35,616 nucleotides of DNA from an uncultured Elioraea sp. (GCA_937928775.1 CALFVI010000013.1:1-35616); one strand, 5' to 3'. Shown: positions 1-10,848, numbered from the stretch's first letter. Translations and numbers: made by a program. The notes: generated from the letters alone by a model not told the origin.

Positions 1-45
1 ACCGCCGTCTCCGCCCTGACGGTGCAGGCACCAGCCACCCAGTAG
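1..45 (+). CDS. 3' end of an unidentified gene (partial)
   Basis: The first 14 codons of frame 1 read TAVSALTVQAPATQ and stop at TAG (43-45). The Ala/Thr/Pro/Gln-rich tail looks like the flexible C terminus of a small or secreted protein. Because pucC follows on the same strand and pucC-family genes often follow light-harvesting or reaction-centre genes, it could be the tail of a light-harvesting polypeptide or of PufC. That is inference; 14 residues cannot identify it, and the frame could be open by chance. Confidence 0.35.
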   Translation, partial: TAVSALTVQAPATQ

Positions 46-49
46 CGAC

Positions 50-89
50 CCGTCGGGCGGACGGAGCCCCGCTCCGCTCCGCCCGACGG
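50..89 (+). terminator. Strong nested hairpin between the upstream frame and pucC
   Basis: Bases 51-60 (CGTCGGGCGG) are perfectly complementary to 79-88, and C50 can pair with G89. Inside, CGGAGC (62-67) pairs with GCTCCG (71-76) around a CCC loop. The structure is GC-rich and sits just after the stop at 43-45. No T-run follows, so it need not be a complete terminator. Similar hairpins downstream of highly expressed light-harvesting genes protect mRNA 3' ends or reduce read-through into the next gene. Confidence 0.5.
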
Positions 90-181
90 ACGCCGCCTGA
101 AGAAAGACCCCTAGCCCGGCCGCGCAAGGCCGGAACGCCACCGGCGGACGCACACCACCGCGCGGAGGACCTGCCACGGCC

Positions 182-1627
182 ATGAACGCAATCAGCAAGC
201 GCCTGATGCGGATCTGGCTCAATGCCGGACCCCGCTTCCTGCCATTCGCCGACGTCGCCACCCCGGAACTGCCGCTCTCCCGCCTGCTGCGCCTCTCCCT
301 GGTGCAGGTCGCAGTGGGCATGTGCCTCGTGCTTCTGGTAGGCACTCTGAACCGGGTGATGATCGTCGAACTCGGGGTCGCTGCCTCGATCGTCTCGGTG
401 ATGATCGCGCTCCCCGTCCTCTTCGCCCCCTTCCGCGCCCTGATCGGCTACCAGTCCGATATCCACCGCTCCGTGCTCGGCTGGCGCCGCGTCCCCTTCC
501 TCTATCGCGGCACCATGCTACAGTTCGGCGGCCTTGCCGTGATGCCCTTCGCCCTCCTCGTGCTCGCTGGCGAAGGTCAGGCCGATCGCGTGCCGGCCTG
601 GGTCGGCCAGGTCTCGGCCGCGATCGCATTTCTGCTCGTCGGTGCCGGTGTCCACACCACCCAAACGATCGGCCTCGCGCTCGCCACCGACCTCTGCAAG
701 CCCGAACAGAGGCCGAACATGGTTGGGCTGATGTACGTCATGCTGCTCGTCGGCATGATCGGCGCCGCTTTCGCCTTCGCCGTCGCGCTCGCGGACTTCA
801 CCCCAGGCCGCCTGGTGCAGGTGATCCAGACTGCCGCGGTACTCACCATCGTCCTCAACGGCGTCGCGCTCTGGAAACAGGAGCCGCGCCGCCGCGGCAT
901 CGACCCCGACGCGCCGTCGAATGATCCCACCTTCCTCGAGGCCTGGCGCCTCTACACCCGCGATGCCGGCGCGGTCCGCCGCCTGGTCGCGATTGGACTC
1001 GGCACCGGCGCCTTCGGCATGCAGGACGTGCTGCTCGAGCCCTATGGCGGGCAGATCCTCGGTATGTCCGTCTCCGCCACCACCCAGCTCACCGCAAGCC
1101 TTGCCGCCGGCACGCTGGTGGGCTTCGCTTGGGCCTCGCGCGTGCTCTCGCGCGGGGCCGACCCGATTCGAATGAGCGCAGGCGGGGCGCTGATCGGCAT
1201 CGCTGGCTTCCTCGCCGTGCTCGCCGCCGCGCCGCTGGCGCGGCCCGAACTCTTCGTCGCCGCCGTGGTTGCGATCGGCTTCGCGGCGGGGCTGTTCGGC
1301 CATGGGACGCTCACCGCCACCATCAACATGGCGCCTGCGGAGCAGCACGGGCTCGCGCTCGGAGCGTGGGGTGCGGTGCAAGCGACCGCGGCCGGCATCG
1401 GCATCGCCTTGGGCGGCATGTTGCGGGACCTCGCTGTGCTCACCCGCGCTTTCCATGGCGCTTTCGGCCCGGCGGCCGGATATGCCATGGTTTTCATGCT
1501 GGAGGGTGCACTGCTGTTCGCCACCCTAGTGGTCATGCTGCCGCTCCTGGTCGAGGGGACGATGCGGCGGCGGGCGCAAAGGGCGGCCGCACCGTCGCGC
1601 CCAGCTTTCGATCCCACACGCCCTTAG
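182..1627 (+). CDS. pucC: PucC/LhaA-family light-harvesting complex assembly transporter
   Basis: This 481-residue polytopic membrane protein belongs to the PucC branch of the major facilitator superfamily, whose members assist assembly of LH1 or LH2 antenna complexes in the inner membrane of purple bacteria. The N-terminal part (about residues 37-110) has the family signature: a first helix followed by GTLNRVMIVELGV, then APFRALIGYQSD and LGWRRVPFLYRG. About twelve hydrophobic segments run to residue 460, and a basic cytosolic tail (RRRAQRAAAPSR) ends the protein. These motifs fit the LhaA/PucC group better than the group encoded near bchG. The ATG at 182 is preceded by GGAGG at 164-168. The next gene starts ten bases after the stop, with its ribosome site over the stop codon, so the two are probably co-translated. 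Whether it serves LH1 or LH2 cannot be told without the upstream genes. Confidence 0.9.
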   Translation: MNAISKRLMRIWLNAGPRFLPFADVATPELPLSRLLRLSLVQVAVGMCLVLLVGTLNRVMIVELGVAASIVSVMIALPVLFAPFRALIGYQSDIHRSVLGWRRVPFLYRGTMLQFGGLAVMPFALLVLAGEGQADRVPAWVGQVSAAIAFLLVGAGVHTTQTIGLALATDLCKPEQRPNMVGLMYVMLLVGMIGAAFAFAVALADFTPGRLVQVIQTAAVLTIVLNGVALWKQEPRRRGIDPDAPSNDPTFLEAWRLYTRDAGAVRRLVAIGLGTGAFGMQDVLLEPYGGQILGMSVSATTQLTASLAAGTLVGFAWASRVLSRGADPIRMSAGGALIGIAGFLAVLAAAPLARPELFVAAVVAIGFAAGLFGHGTLTATINMAPAEQHGLALGAWGAVQATAAGIGIALGGMLRDLAVLTRAFHGAFGPAAGYAMVFMLEGALLFATLVVMLPLLVEGTMRRRAQRAAAPSRPAFDPTRP

Positions 1628-1636
1628 GAGACGCTG

Positions 1637-2344
1637 ATGTCCGAAACGATCTGCCGGCTCTATGCAACGCGCGAGAAGGCGGAAAGGGCGAGCCAAGCTC
1701 TGCGCAAGCTGGGCTACGCAGACATCCACCTCTTCGCCCGCACCGGCGCGGAGACGGTCGAAAGCCTCGCAGAGGCAATCACGGCGGCCCGCATCGTCCC
1801 CGACGAGGCGCGGCACTACGCGGAACGAGTCAACCAGGGTGCTGTGCTCGTGGTCGTGCACACCCTGTTCGGGGGCGCGTTGCGCGCCCGGCTGATTCTC
1901 GACGGCGAAGGCCCAATCGACACTGGCCTGCCGAAGCCCAGCACTGCCGTCACGCCCGCCGCGGCCGCCTCCGCCGCCTCGGGCTTCAGCTGGTTCTGGG
2001 CCAAGCACCCGTTCGAGGCGCTCACCGGTTGGTCAACCCTGACGAAGGAGGGATGGATGTTCTCCGACCGTTTCGGCTGGCGCTACCTGACCAGCGACCC
2101 AACCCCGTTCTCCTCCGCCTTTGGCTGGAGGCTCCTCTCCGACAACCCCCACCCGCTCTCGTCGTGGCTGGGCTGGAAGCTCCTCTCTGACAATCCGCAC
2201 CCGTTCTCGTCGATGATGGGCTGGAAGCTCCTCTCTGACGAGACGCCGGCGACCCCCGCCGCCGCCCCGGCACAGGCCGCCGCTTCGTCGGAGCAACCGC
2301 AGAAGCAGTCCGCGGCAAAGGAAACTCCACCGCCTGCCGCCTGA
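1637..2344 (+). CDS. Unrecognised protein with C-terminal 16-residue Gly-Trp repeats
   Basis: I do not recognise this 235-residue protein as a named family. Residues 1-95 look like a small alpha/beta domain (starting SETICRLYATREKAERA, with a hydrophobic strand AVLVVVHTLFGG near 69-80), faintly like the YflT/general-stress 17M type. After an Ala-rich linker (about 103-115), residues 130-201 carry repeats in exact 16-residue register; the clearest unit is GWKLLSDNPHPFSS. The end (202-235) is a low-complexity Ala/Pro/Gln tail. There is no signal peptide and no clear transmembrane helix, so regularly spaced Trp with Leu-Leu may give an interfacial or protein-binding surface. AGGAG overlaps the pucC stop, which implies translational coupling and a possible role with antenna assembly or the photosynthetic membrane. 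That role is inference from position only. Confidence 0.75.
   Translation: MSETICRLYATREKAERASQALRKLGYADIHLFARTGAETVESLAEAITAARIVPDEARHYAERVNQGAVLVVVHTLFGGALRARLILDGEGPIDTGLPKPSTAVTPAAAASAASGFSWFWAKHPFEALTGWSTLTKEGWMFSDRFGWRYLTSDPTPFSSAFGWRLLSDNPHPLSSWLGWKLLSDNPHPFSSMMGWKLLSDETPATPAAAPAQAAASSEQPQKQSAAKETPPPAA
2024..2239 (+). repeat. 48-bp coding repeats (16-residue Gly-Trp units)
   Basis: The units, in register, are 2024-2071 (diverged, TGWSTLTKEGWMFSDR), 2072-2119 (FGWRYLTSDPTPFSSA), 2120-2167 (FGWRLLSDNPHPLSSW), 2168-2215 (LGWKLLSDNPHPFSSM) and a half unit 2216-2239 (MGWKLLSD). A still weaker unit may precede them (GFSWFWAKHPFEAL). Units 3 and 4 differ at roughly a fifth of bases, including several synonymous changes, so they are not a recent slippage product and the peptide appears to be under selection. 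Confidence 0.85.
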
Positions 2345-2360
2345 CCGCCTCTCCGGTCAG
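2341..2360. terminator. Bidirectional hairpin over two convergent stop codons
   Basis: CTGACCG (2341-2347) pairs perfectly with CGGTCAG (2354-2360) around a six-base loop. The left arm contains the TGA of the repeat-protein gene (2342-2344), and the right arm contains the complement of the stop of the opposing small gene (2357-2359). The symmetry and position fit a shared terminator. There is no long T-run on either side. Confidence 0.55.
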
Positions 2361-2566
2361 CGTCCGAGACGCCCGCTCGGCGTGAGGTCGAGGCCCAGGG
2401 ATCGCAGGATCTCGTAGGCCAGCATCACGCCGAGCATGGCGATGGCCCAGATCGCGGCCCAACGCAGCATTGGCTCGCCGGCCGCCAGCCGCGACCGCAC
2501 CCCCGGCCAGACCAGGATGGCCGCCCCGATTAGTCCGATGATCCCCGCGATCTGCCACGCCTCCAT
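2357..2566 (-). CDS. Small two-helix membrane protein, unknown function
   Basis: The 69-residue product has two hydrophobic segments, about residues 5-24 (ending AAILVWPGV) and 35-55 (AAIWAIAMLGVMLAYEIL), joined by a short polar stretch, and a charged tail. The ATG at 2566 has a strong ribosome site, GGAAGGAAGG, just upstream. The gene converges on the repeat-protein gene and diverges from the nuclease gene. The two-helix pattern recalls the membrane N terminus of alphaproteobacterial TIGR02281-type aspartic proteases, but no protease domain follows, so I leave the function open. Confidence 0.65.
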   Translation of the reverse strand: MEAWQIAGIIGLIGAAILVWPGVRSRLAAGEPMLRWAAIWAIAMLGVMLAYEILRSLGLDLTPSGRLGR

Positions 2567-2602
2567 CCACCTTCCTTCCGCTCAGCCATCGTCGGTGACC
2601 GC

Positions 2603-4183
2603 GTGACCGCCACGCTCGCCTTCCACGGCGCGGCGGGCACCGTCACCGGCTCCTGCCTCCGCCTCGCCCTGCGCCACGAAGAGGTGCTCATTGACTGCGG
2701 CCTGTTCCAGGGGCCGAAGACGCTGAAGGAGCTGAACTGGCGACCCTTCCCCTTTGACCCCTCTTGCCTTTCTGCCGTCCTGCTCACCCACGCCCACATC
2801 GACCATGCGGGGCTGATCCCGCGCCTTTATGCAGAAGGCTTCGGCGGCCCCGTCTTCGCCACCGAGGCGACGCGCGATCTCTGCCGCTTCATGCTGCCCG
2901 ACTCTGGGTCGATCCAGGAGGCGGAGGTGGAGCGGCTCAACCGGCGCAACGCGGAGCGGGGACTGCCGGCGGTGCGCCCGATCTACACGGCACGCGACGC
3001 CGAGGCCTGCCTGCGCCTGTTCCGCCCCGTCGCCTACGACACCTGGATCGACCTGCCCGGCGGTATGCGCGCTCGGTTCTGGAACGCGGGCCATATGCTT
3101 GGCTCTGCCTCAATCGAGCTCGTCCTGCCTGGTGGGGGCCATCTCCTCGTCTCCGGCGACATCGGGCCGGGAGCGAAGTCGTTCGTCGCCGACGCCCAAT
3201 CCCCGCATGATCCGGACTGGCTGGTGCTGGAGACCACCTACGGCGATCGCGATCGCGAAGATCTCGCGCCGGAGGAGCGGCGGGAGCGGCTTCGCGCCGA
3301 GGTGCTTGCTGCCCTCGCGGCGGGCGGCAATCTGCTGATCCCGGCCTTTGCGGTCGAACGCACGCAGGAACTGCTGCACGACCTTGACCTTTTGATCGAA
3401 CGCGCTCGCCTGCCGCCCGTACCGATCGTCATCGACAGCCCACTTGCCGCCGAAGCCACGGCCTGCTTCCGCCGTCACCTGAAGGAGCTGCCCGAGGATA
3501 CGGAACCGGCCGAGACCTTCCTCTCCGGCCCCAACATCCGCATCACCCGCTCGATCGAGGAAAGCAAGGCGCTGAACCGCGTCGCAGGGGGCATGATCAT
3601 TCTCTCCGCCTCCGGCATGGCCGAGGCTGGGCGCATCCGCTACCACCTCCTGAACCATCTTTGGCGCGCCGAGGCGACGGTGCTGTTCGTGGGCTACCAG
3701 GCGCCGGGCACGCTGGGGCGGCTTCTGCTCGACGGGGCCGAGCGCGTCTCCATCATGGGTACCGAGGTCGCGGTGCGGGCGAGGATCCGTTCGCTCGACC
3801 TCTACTCGGGCCATGCCGACCGCCGGGGCCTCGCCGCCTGGCTCGCGGCGCGCGGACGCGTCGGAAGAGGGCTCTTCCTCGTGCATGGCGAGCCGGAAGC
3901 GCGCGATGCCTTCGCCGCCCTGGTGCGGGAACGGACCGATGCTCGCCTGTTTCTGCCGGAGCTCGATGCCATCTACGCCCTGCCGCTGGACCGCGCGCCG
4001 GAGCCGCGCCGTGCCACGCCACGGCTGGCGCCTGACGCGGCGCGCGCGCCCTTCGATTGGCACAACGAGCGGGTGCGGCTGCTAATGGACCTCCGTCGCC
4101 GGCTAGAGGAGGCTGGGGACGATCGTGCACGCGCCGAATTGTTGCACCGCGTGCGCCGGGCGTTGGTCGACAGATCGGGGTGA
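2603..4183 (+). CDS. MBL-fold beta-CASP RNA-processing metallohydrolase
   Basis: This 526-residue protein is a metallo-beta-lactamase with a beta-CASP domain, the architecture of CPSF73-like and bacterial/archaeal RNA nucleases. The N-terminal fold begins GAAGTVTGSCLRL and carries the zinc-binding HAHIDH at residues 63-68. Further signature segments are NAGHMLGSASIEL, LETTYGDRDRE at the start of the beta-CASP part, ILSASGMAEAGRIRYHL, and the C-terminal ligand segments YSGHADRRG and LVHGEPEARDAF. A basic extension of about 60 residues follows. The expected substrate is RNA in the cytoplasm, by family. The start is GTG at 2603, which matches the family N terminus but has a poor ribosome site. 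It lies upstream of ppx/gppA and rlmE, giving a local RNA-metabolism group. Confidence 0.85.
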   Translation: MTATLAFHGAAGTVTGSCLRLALRHEEVLIDCGLFQGPKTLKELNWRPFPFDPSCLSAVLLTHAHIDHAGLIPRLYAEGFGGPVFATEATRDLCRFMLPDSGSIQEAEVERLNRRNAERGLPAVRPIYTARDAEACLRLFRPVAYDTWIDLPGGMRARFWNAGHMLGSASIELVLPGGGHLLVSGDIGPGAKSFVADAQSPHDPDWLVLETTYGDRDREDLAPEERRERLRAEVLAALAAGGNLLIPAFAVERTQELLHDLDLLIERARLPPVPIVIDSPLAAEATACFRRHLKELPEDTEPAETFLSGPNIRITRSIEESKALNRVAGGMIILSASGMAEAGRIRYHLLNHLWRAEATVLFVGYQAPGTLGRLLLDGAERVSIMGTEVAVRARIRSLDLYSGHADRRGLAAWLAARGRVGRGLFLVHGEPEARDAFAALVRERTDARLFLPELDAIYALPLDRAPEPRRATPRLAPDAARAPFDWHNERVRLLMDLRRRLEEAGDDRARAELLHRVRRALVDRSG

Positions 4184-4253
4184 ACCCCCTCGGCCGGGCT
4201 TCGGCGCAAAGTCCTTGCCGCCTCACCGGCGGAGGCGTCATGCTAGCAGTATT

Positions 4254-5324
4254 GTGCAGACGCCGCTTGCCATCTCGGCCCGTCCGTCGGTGCGGCCTGG
4301 CTCTAGCCCGCCGCTTTACGCTGCGCTCGACCTCGGGACCAACAACTGCCGTCTGATGATCGCCGCCCCGGCAGGGCGTGGCTTTCGGGTGGTGGACAGT
4401 TTCTCCCGCATGGTCCGTCTCGGCGAAGGCTTGGCCTCTTCCGGCCGGTTGTGCGAGGCAGCGATGCAGCGCACCCTGGAGGCGCTGTCTGTCTGCGCGG
4501 AGAAGCTGAGCCGGCACCGCGTGCGGCGACTGCGGGCAATCGCCACCGAGGCCTGCCGTAGGGCCGAGAATGGGGCGCGTTTCCTCGAGCGGGTGCGGGC
4601 CGAGACCGGCATCAGCTTCGAGATCATCGGGCCGCGCGAGGAGGCGGAGCTGGCAGTGGAGTCCTGCACCTCGCTGCTCGCGGGGCCCGAACCGCGCGCT
4701 CTTCTGTTCGACATCGGCGGAGGCTCTACCGAACTCGCTTGGATTCGCGCCCGCCGCCCTGGTGAGCCGCCCTCGGAGGTGATCGGCTATGCCTCGATCC
4801 CGCTCGGCGTGGTCACGCTCGCCGAGCGTTGGGGCGAGCGCGCTTTCGATCCGGACGGGTTCGAGGCCATGGTCGAGGAGGCGATCGATGCCTTTAGCTC
4901 CTTCGATGACATCCACCGCATCGCCGATGAGATCGCGCATGGGGGCGTGCGGCTCATCGGCACCTCCGGCACCGTGACCACAGTGGCCGGTGTCGCCCTT
5001 GGGCTTGAGCGCTATGCCCGGTCGTTGGTCGACGGCTGTACGCTGACCGGGCAGGAAGCGGACCAGGCGCTCGAGGCGCTGCTCAATCTGGGTCGGCGCG
5101 GGCTTCTCGCCCACCCGTGCGTCGGCCCGGGGCGGATCGAGTTCGTTCTGCCCGGCTGTGCGGTGTTCTCCGCCATCCGCCGGCTTTGGCCTGCTCCGCG
5201 CGTCACGGTTGCCGATCGCGGCCTGCGCGAGGGCGTGCTGATTCGCCTGATGCGGGCTGACCGCCGGCTACGCCCGCTTGACCATCGGCCCGACAGACGA
5301 TTCGCCCCATCCTTGCCGGTATGA
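4254..5324 (+). CDS. Ppx/GppA family phosphatase (exopolyphosphatase-like)
   Basis: The protein belongs to the Ppx/GppA branch of the actin-like ATPase fold, which hydrolyses polyphosphate or pppGpp. The phosphate-binding loop is LDLGTNNCRL near residues 25-34, followed by ATEACRRAENG, the catalytic-region GPREEAELA, LLFDIGGGSTEL near 150-161, and IGTSGTVTTVAG. At about 356 residues it has the two core domains but lacks the C-terminal HD-like extension of the longer E. coli enzymes, as is usual for the copy next to rlmE. The start is uncertain. GTG 4254 is proposed; GTG 4290 is also in frame. An ATG at 4240 with GGAGG ahead of it is in another frame. The stop overlaps the rlmE start by four bases (ATGA), so the two are translationally coupled. 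Confidence 0.82.
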   Translation: MQTPLAISARPSVRPGSSPPLYAALDLGTNNCRLMIAAPAGRGFRVVDSFSRMVRLGEGLASSGRLCEAAMQRTLEALSVCAEKLSRHRVRRLRAIATEACRRAENGARFLERVRAETGISFEIIGPREEAELAVESCTSLLAGPEPRALLFDIGGGSTELAWIRARRPGEPPSEVIGYASIPLGVVTLAERWGERAFDPDGFEAMVEEAIDAFSSFDDIHRIADEIAHGGVRLIGTSGTVTTVAGVALGLERYARSLVDGCTLTGQEADQALEALLNLGRRGLLAHPCVGPGRIEFVLPGCAVFSAIRRLWPAPRVTVADRGLREGVLIRLMRADRRLRPLDHRPDRRFAPSLPV

Positions 5325-6004
5325 GAAGCACCCCGCCCGGTCGCAGTCGGGGGCTGCATGTTGGTCTGCGCAGGAGCAGACGCCGTGACCCCTCTTCGAC
5401 GCGTTGGCTCACCCGCCAGCTCAACGATCCCTACGTGCGCGCGGCCAAGGCACAAGGGTTTCGCTCGCGCGCTGCCTTCAAGCTTCTCGAGCTCGACGCG
5501 CGCTTCCAGCTGCTGCGCCCTGGCTTGAGGGTGCTCGATCTCGGCGCCGCACCGGGCGGCTGGACGCAGGTCGCGCTGGCCAGAGTCGGGTCGTCAGGCC
5601 GCGTGGTTGGGGTCGACCTCTTGCCAATCGATCCCCTTCCCGGCGCGGTGCTGATCCGGGGCGATCTGACGGAGCCAGAGGTTCTGTCGCGCGCGCTTGC
5701 CGAACTGGGCGGGCCGCCTGATCTCGTGCTGTCTGACATGGCGCCGAACACGACGGGGCATGCCGCGACCGACCATCTGCGCATTGTGGCTCTGGCCGAA
5801 GCTGCGGCTGAAGCCGCGCTCGCCCATCTCGCGCCCGGTGGCGCCTTCGTCTGCAAGGTGTTCCAGGGCGGGGCCGAGCGCGCGCTGCTCGAGCTCCTGA
5901 AGCGGGCCTTCGCCTCGGTGCGGCATGCCAAGCCCCCCGCCTCGCGCAAGGAGAGTGCCGAGACCTACCTGGTGGCGCAGGGCTTTCGCGGTCGCGCTGA
6001 CTGA
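5321..6004 (+). CDS. rlmE: 23S rRNA (uridine-2552 2'-O) methyltransferase RlmE/FtsJ
   Basis: RlmE methylates the ribose of U2552 in the 23S rRNA A-loop at a late step of 50S assembly, using S-adenosylmethionine. The 227-residue protein shows the SAM motif VLDLGAAPGGWTQV (about 71-84) and the complete K-D-K-E catalytic set: K54 in SRAAFKLLELD, D139 in VLSDMAPNTTG, K179 in FVCKVFQGG and E214 in ESAETYLVAQGF. About 25 basic residues precede the core, typical of alphaproteobacterial members. The ATG lies in a four-base overlap with the phosphatase gene. Confidence 0.95.
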   Translation: MRSTPPGRSRGLHVGLRRSRRRDPSSTRWLTRQLNDPYVRAAKAQGFRSRAAFKLLELDARFQLLRPGLRVLDLGAAPGGWTQVALARVGSSGRVVGVDLLPIDPLPGAVLIRGDLTEPEVLSRALAELGGPPDLVLSDMAPNTTGHAATDHLRIVALAEAAAEAALAHLAPGGAFVCKVFQGGAERALLELLKRAFASVRHAKPPASRKESAETYLVAQGFRGRAD

Positions 6005-6029
6005 GCGCGGCTGAGGGGGCGGCGCCGTC

Positions 6030-7657
<1,628 letters not shown>

Positions 7658-7661
<4 letters not shown>

Positions 7662-8383
7662 GCCGCCGCCTCGGCCAGAGGGCGCGCGACCAGGGCTGCG
7701 CCGCGCCGCACGCCGACGATCTCGGCGAGAATGGCGAGCGCGATCTCCGCAGCGGTGACCGCCTCGATGGCAAGCCCCACCGGGCCGCGGATCCGCGCCA
7801 GCGTCTCCGGTGCATGCCCAAGCGCGGCAAGGCGCGCCAGTCGCGCAGCGTGGGTGCGACGGGAGCCGAGCGCGCCGATGTAGAACGCCTCCGTGCGCAG
7901 AGCGGCATCCAGAGCTGGGTCGTCGAGCTTCGGGTCGTGGGTGAGGGTGACGACGGCACTGCGCCGGTCGGGGGCAAGGGCGGCCATCGCCTCGTCAGGC
8001 CAGCGGTCGTCAAGCGTGACGCCAGGGAATCGTTCCGCGGTCGCGAAGAAGCGTCTGGGATCGATCACCGTCACCGCAAACCCAAGCGGCGGAGCCATGG
8101 TTGCGAGACCCTGCGCGATGTGCACTGCCCCGACAATGATCAGCCGAAGCGGCGGGTTGTGCGGATGGAGGAACCAGCGCTCCCCGGCGTGCTCCACCAC
8201 GCGCGCGGCATCGTCGCGCAAGGCCTGATGCGCCGCGGCGACGATCGCCTCCGGCACGGCATCGCCGTGGACGCCGGAGTCGGCGATCAGCGCCTGTGCA
8301 CCATCAGCCAGTCGGGTGGCGAGAAGCACGGGCCGCTTCGCCGCGCGCTCCGCCTGCAGGGCCTCGAACAGCGCGCGTCTCAT
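7658..8383 (-). CDS. XdhC/CoxF-type protein, Rossmann-domain part
   Basis: XdhC proteins bind the molybdenum cofactor and help sulfurate and insert it into molybdenum hydroxylases. This 241-residue product has the linker and C-terminal Rossmann (XdhC_C) part: LIIVGAVHIAQGLA at about 81-94, AVVTLTHDPKLDDPAL, YIGALGSRRTHAARLARL and IRGPVGLAIEAVTAAEIALAI. The usual N-terminal XdhC/CoxI segment with the GSVSGGC motif is absent and is encoded separately by the next upstream gene. The nucleotide-loop position reads GAVHIA where many homologues have GAGHIG or GAGHVA. The ATG at 8383 overlaps the upstream stop by four bases, as does its own stop with the downstream GTG. Confidence 0.87.
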
Positions 8384-8699
8384 GCAAGCTTCTCGACGAA
8401 GACGGTGACGGTGCCGCCGCACGCCAACCCCACCTCCCAGGCGCATTCATTGGTCACGCCGAAAGAGAGGAGCTGCGGCACGCCCGTCGCCATCACCTCG
8501 CGCGCCACATCGGCCACCGCACCTTCGATGCAGCCACCCGAGACGGAGCCGGCGAGCCTGCCCGAGGCCGTGATGGCAAGCCGTGAGCCCGGCGGCCGCG
8601 GCGAGGAGCCCCAGGTCTCGACCACGGTGGCAAGCGCCACCGTTTCGCCCTCCGCAACCCAGCGCCCGGCGATGGCGAGAACGTCCTCCGCTTCCTCCG

Positions 8700-8703
<4 letters not shown>
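8380..8703 (-). CDS. XdhC/CoxI N-terminal domain protein, stand-alone
   Basis: The 107-residue protein is the isolated XdhC_CoxI domain. It contains ATVVETWGSSPRPPGSRL (about 25-42), GSVSGGCIEGAV (52-63) with the conserved cysteine, FGVTNECAWEVGLACGG (81-97) and a final TVFVEKL. In single-chain XdhC this domain is followed by the Rossmann domain, here on the next gene, so the two products probably act as a pair. It is joined by four-base ATGA overlaps to coxE upstream and to the second xdhC part downstream. Confidence 0.88.
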
Positions 8704-9905
<1,202 letters not shown>

Positions 9906-9915
9906 TCCTCTGTCC

Positions 9916-10839
9916 TCACCCGCTCTGCCGCCTCTCCTGCGCCTGCGCTTCCGCCACCAGGGCTGCCGCCTGCTCGCCGCGGATGCGGGCGATGTCGTCC
10001 TGGTATTTCAGCAGCACGCCGAGGGTTTCGTCGACGCGGGCGGGGTCGAGCTCGGTCGCGTCGAGATGGGCGAGCGCGGCACACCAGTCGATCGTTTCCG
10101 CCACGCCCGGCATTTTGAACAGGTCCATCTGGCGTAGCCGTTGCACGAACGCTACCACCTGCCGCGCCAGCCGTTCGCCGGCGTGCGGCGCCTTCAGCGC
10201 AAGGATGGCCCGTTCGCGCGCGGCGTCCGGGAAATCGACCCAATGGTAGAGGCAGCGGCGGCGTAGAGCGTCGTGGATCTCGCGCGTGCGGTTGGAGGTG
10301 ATGATCACCACCGGCGGTTCGGCGGCGCGAATGGTGCCGAGCTCCGGGATCGTCACCTGCCAGTCCGCCAGCAGTTCGAGGAGGAAGGCCTCGAAGGGCT
10401 CGTCCGCCCGGTCGAGCTCGTCGATCAGCAGCACGGCCGGGCCTCCTTCGGGGCTGATCGCCTGCAGGAGGGGACGTTCGATCAGGAAGCGGCGGTCGAA
10501 GATGCCGCGCGCCAGGCGGTCCTTGTCGCGCTCGCCGGCGGCTTCGGCGAGGCGGATTTCAAGCAGTTGGCGGGTGTGGTTCCAGTCGTAGAGGGCGGAG
10601 GCGAGATCGAGCCCGTCGTAGCATTGCAGGCGCACGAGCCTTCGCCCCAGCGTGCGCGCCAGCACCTTGGCGATCTCGGTCTTGCCGACACCCGCCTCGC
10701 CCTCGAGGAACAGCGGGCGGCGCATGGCAAGTGCGAGGTGCACGGCGGTGCCGAGCGCGCGGTCTGCGACATAGTCACCGCGCCTCAACAACGCGATCGT
10801 CTCATCAACGCCAGCGGGCAGAGGTGTCGTGCCGTCCAT
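9916..10839 (-). CDS. coxD: CoxD-type MoxR-family AAA+ ATPase
   Basis: This 307-residue MoxR-type ATPase has Walker A GEAGVGKTEI from residue 47, Walker B AVLLIDELDRAD at 135-146, sensor-1 region VVIITSNRTREIHDALRRR and a helical C-terminal lid. MoxR ATPases pair with VWA proteins as metal-cofactor maturation chaperones, and in cox clusters CoxD is needed to build the CuSMoO2 site. The ATG at 10839 has AGAGAGGG just ahead. It ends ten bases before coxE. The pairing with CoxE, XdhC and CoxG supports the CoxD assignment over a generic MoxR. Confidence 0.9.
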   Translation of the reverse strand: MDGTTPLPAGVDETIALLRRGDYVADRALGTAVHLALAMRRPLFLEGEAGVGKTEIAKVLARTLGRRLVRLQCYDGLDLASALYDWNHTRQLLEIRLAEAAGERDKDRLARGIFDRRFLIERPLLQAISPEGGPAVLLIDELDRADEPFEAFLLELLADWQVTIPELGTIRAAEPPVVIITSNRTREIHDALRRRCLYHWVDFPDAARERAILALKAPHAGERLARQVVAFVQRLRQMDLFKMPGVAETIDWCAALAHLDATELDPARVDETLGVLLKYQDDIARIRGEQAAALVAEAQAQERRQSG

Positions 10840-10848
10840 ACCCTCTCT

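Noticed and set aside
4240-4356. ATG 4240 with GGAGG as a start of a separate small gene
   Set aside because: The frame gives an Arg-rich peptide inside the phosphatase gene with no family features; it matters only as a hint about the phosphatase start.
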